The notes beneath the pieces are model-generated. The model saw only the letters and a list, made by a program, of their open reading frames with translations, had not been told where the DNA came from and ran no database searches. This document shows positions 63,871-64,000 of a DNA stretch of 64,000 nucleotides, one piece after another; position 1 is the first letter of the stretch, and each line of letters starts with the position of its first letter. The stretch lies in NCBI GenBank assembly GCA_030159075.1, contig BROG01000535.1, positions 45,001 to 109,000 of the forward strand, in the 5' to 3' direction. The translations under genes and the position numbers were made by a program. The stretch is from Atrina japonica (Eukaryota > Mollusca > Bivalvia > Pterioida > Pinnidae).

Positions 63871-64000
63871 CTAGAATGAATATACAAGCCTTAGTGTCAA
63901 TAATTCTATAAATGACAGTCAGTGTCCAAGCGAGAGCTGGAGATTTTTGCTTGCACTGTCCCGATTTTGCCCCAACCCACCCTCCCCAAATTTTGCCTAC
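63871..64000. other. Intron of the WD-like gene up to the window edge
   Basis: It carries the acceptor (minus-strand ATTCATTCTAG) of the exon at 63870. No further exon is visible before the edge. Confidence 0.5.

Overview
This is a window of AT-rich animal nuclear DNA, most likely from a bivalve mollusc. The evidence for that is indirect: genes with introns and GT/AG splice sites, a non-LTR retrotransposon whose second ORF carries a 2A-like motif, four copies of a tRNA-headed SINE of a type I associate with molluscs, an HSPA12-type Hsp70 gene pair (a family strongly expanded in bivalves), and very abundant microsatellites, minisatellites and foldback elements. The species cannot be named from the sequence alone.

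Layout. 1-8 kb holds a degenerate minisatellite, a SINE and a broken CR1/Jockey-type LINE on the minus strand (4052-7526). 8-23 kb has no gene I can support. It holds inverted-repeat elements (9920-11424), a 1.2 kb foldback of GTCGTTATTACGAG-type repeats (15812-17024), two relics of a LINE 3' end (13.1-13.5 and 20.9-21.3 kb), a GTCGACATAA-rich block, TA microsatellites and a roughly 70 bp degenerate tandem repeat. An intact intronless gene for a short-chain dehydrogenase/epimerase with a putative signal peptide sits at 23963-25156. 26-31 kb is a dense nest of MITEs, a SINE with a target-site duplication, and a 30 bp minisatellite.

31-45 kb carries two tandem four-exon genes for HSPA12-like Hsp70 proteins (31980-35143 and 39312-43478). 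Their exon lengths and intron phases match. A decayed extra exon-1 copy lies in intron 1 of the second gene. Two dispersed repeat families (called A and B here) recur in the same order upstream of each gene, which suggests a segmental duplication.

47.3-52.5 kb is one 5.2 kb minisatellite with internal higher-order repeats. 53.5-58.4 kb contains further tandem repeats, one of them split by a MITE. 59.9-63.9 kb carries the last three visible exons of a minus-strand gene resembling a WD40/beta-propeller protein. Its introns hold long (GA)n, (AGTC)n and (CT)n arrays, and its 5' part lies beyond the window.

The protein genes do not form an evident pathway. The HSPA12-like proteins are predicted cytosolic ATPases of the Hsp70/actin fold, the SDR protein may be secretory, and the WD-like protein is probably a scaffold. 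I found no convincing new multi-gene system. The most unusual material is structural: foldback and inverted-repeat elements, composite repeat insertions, and the duplicated HSPA12 segment.
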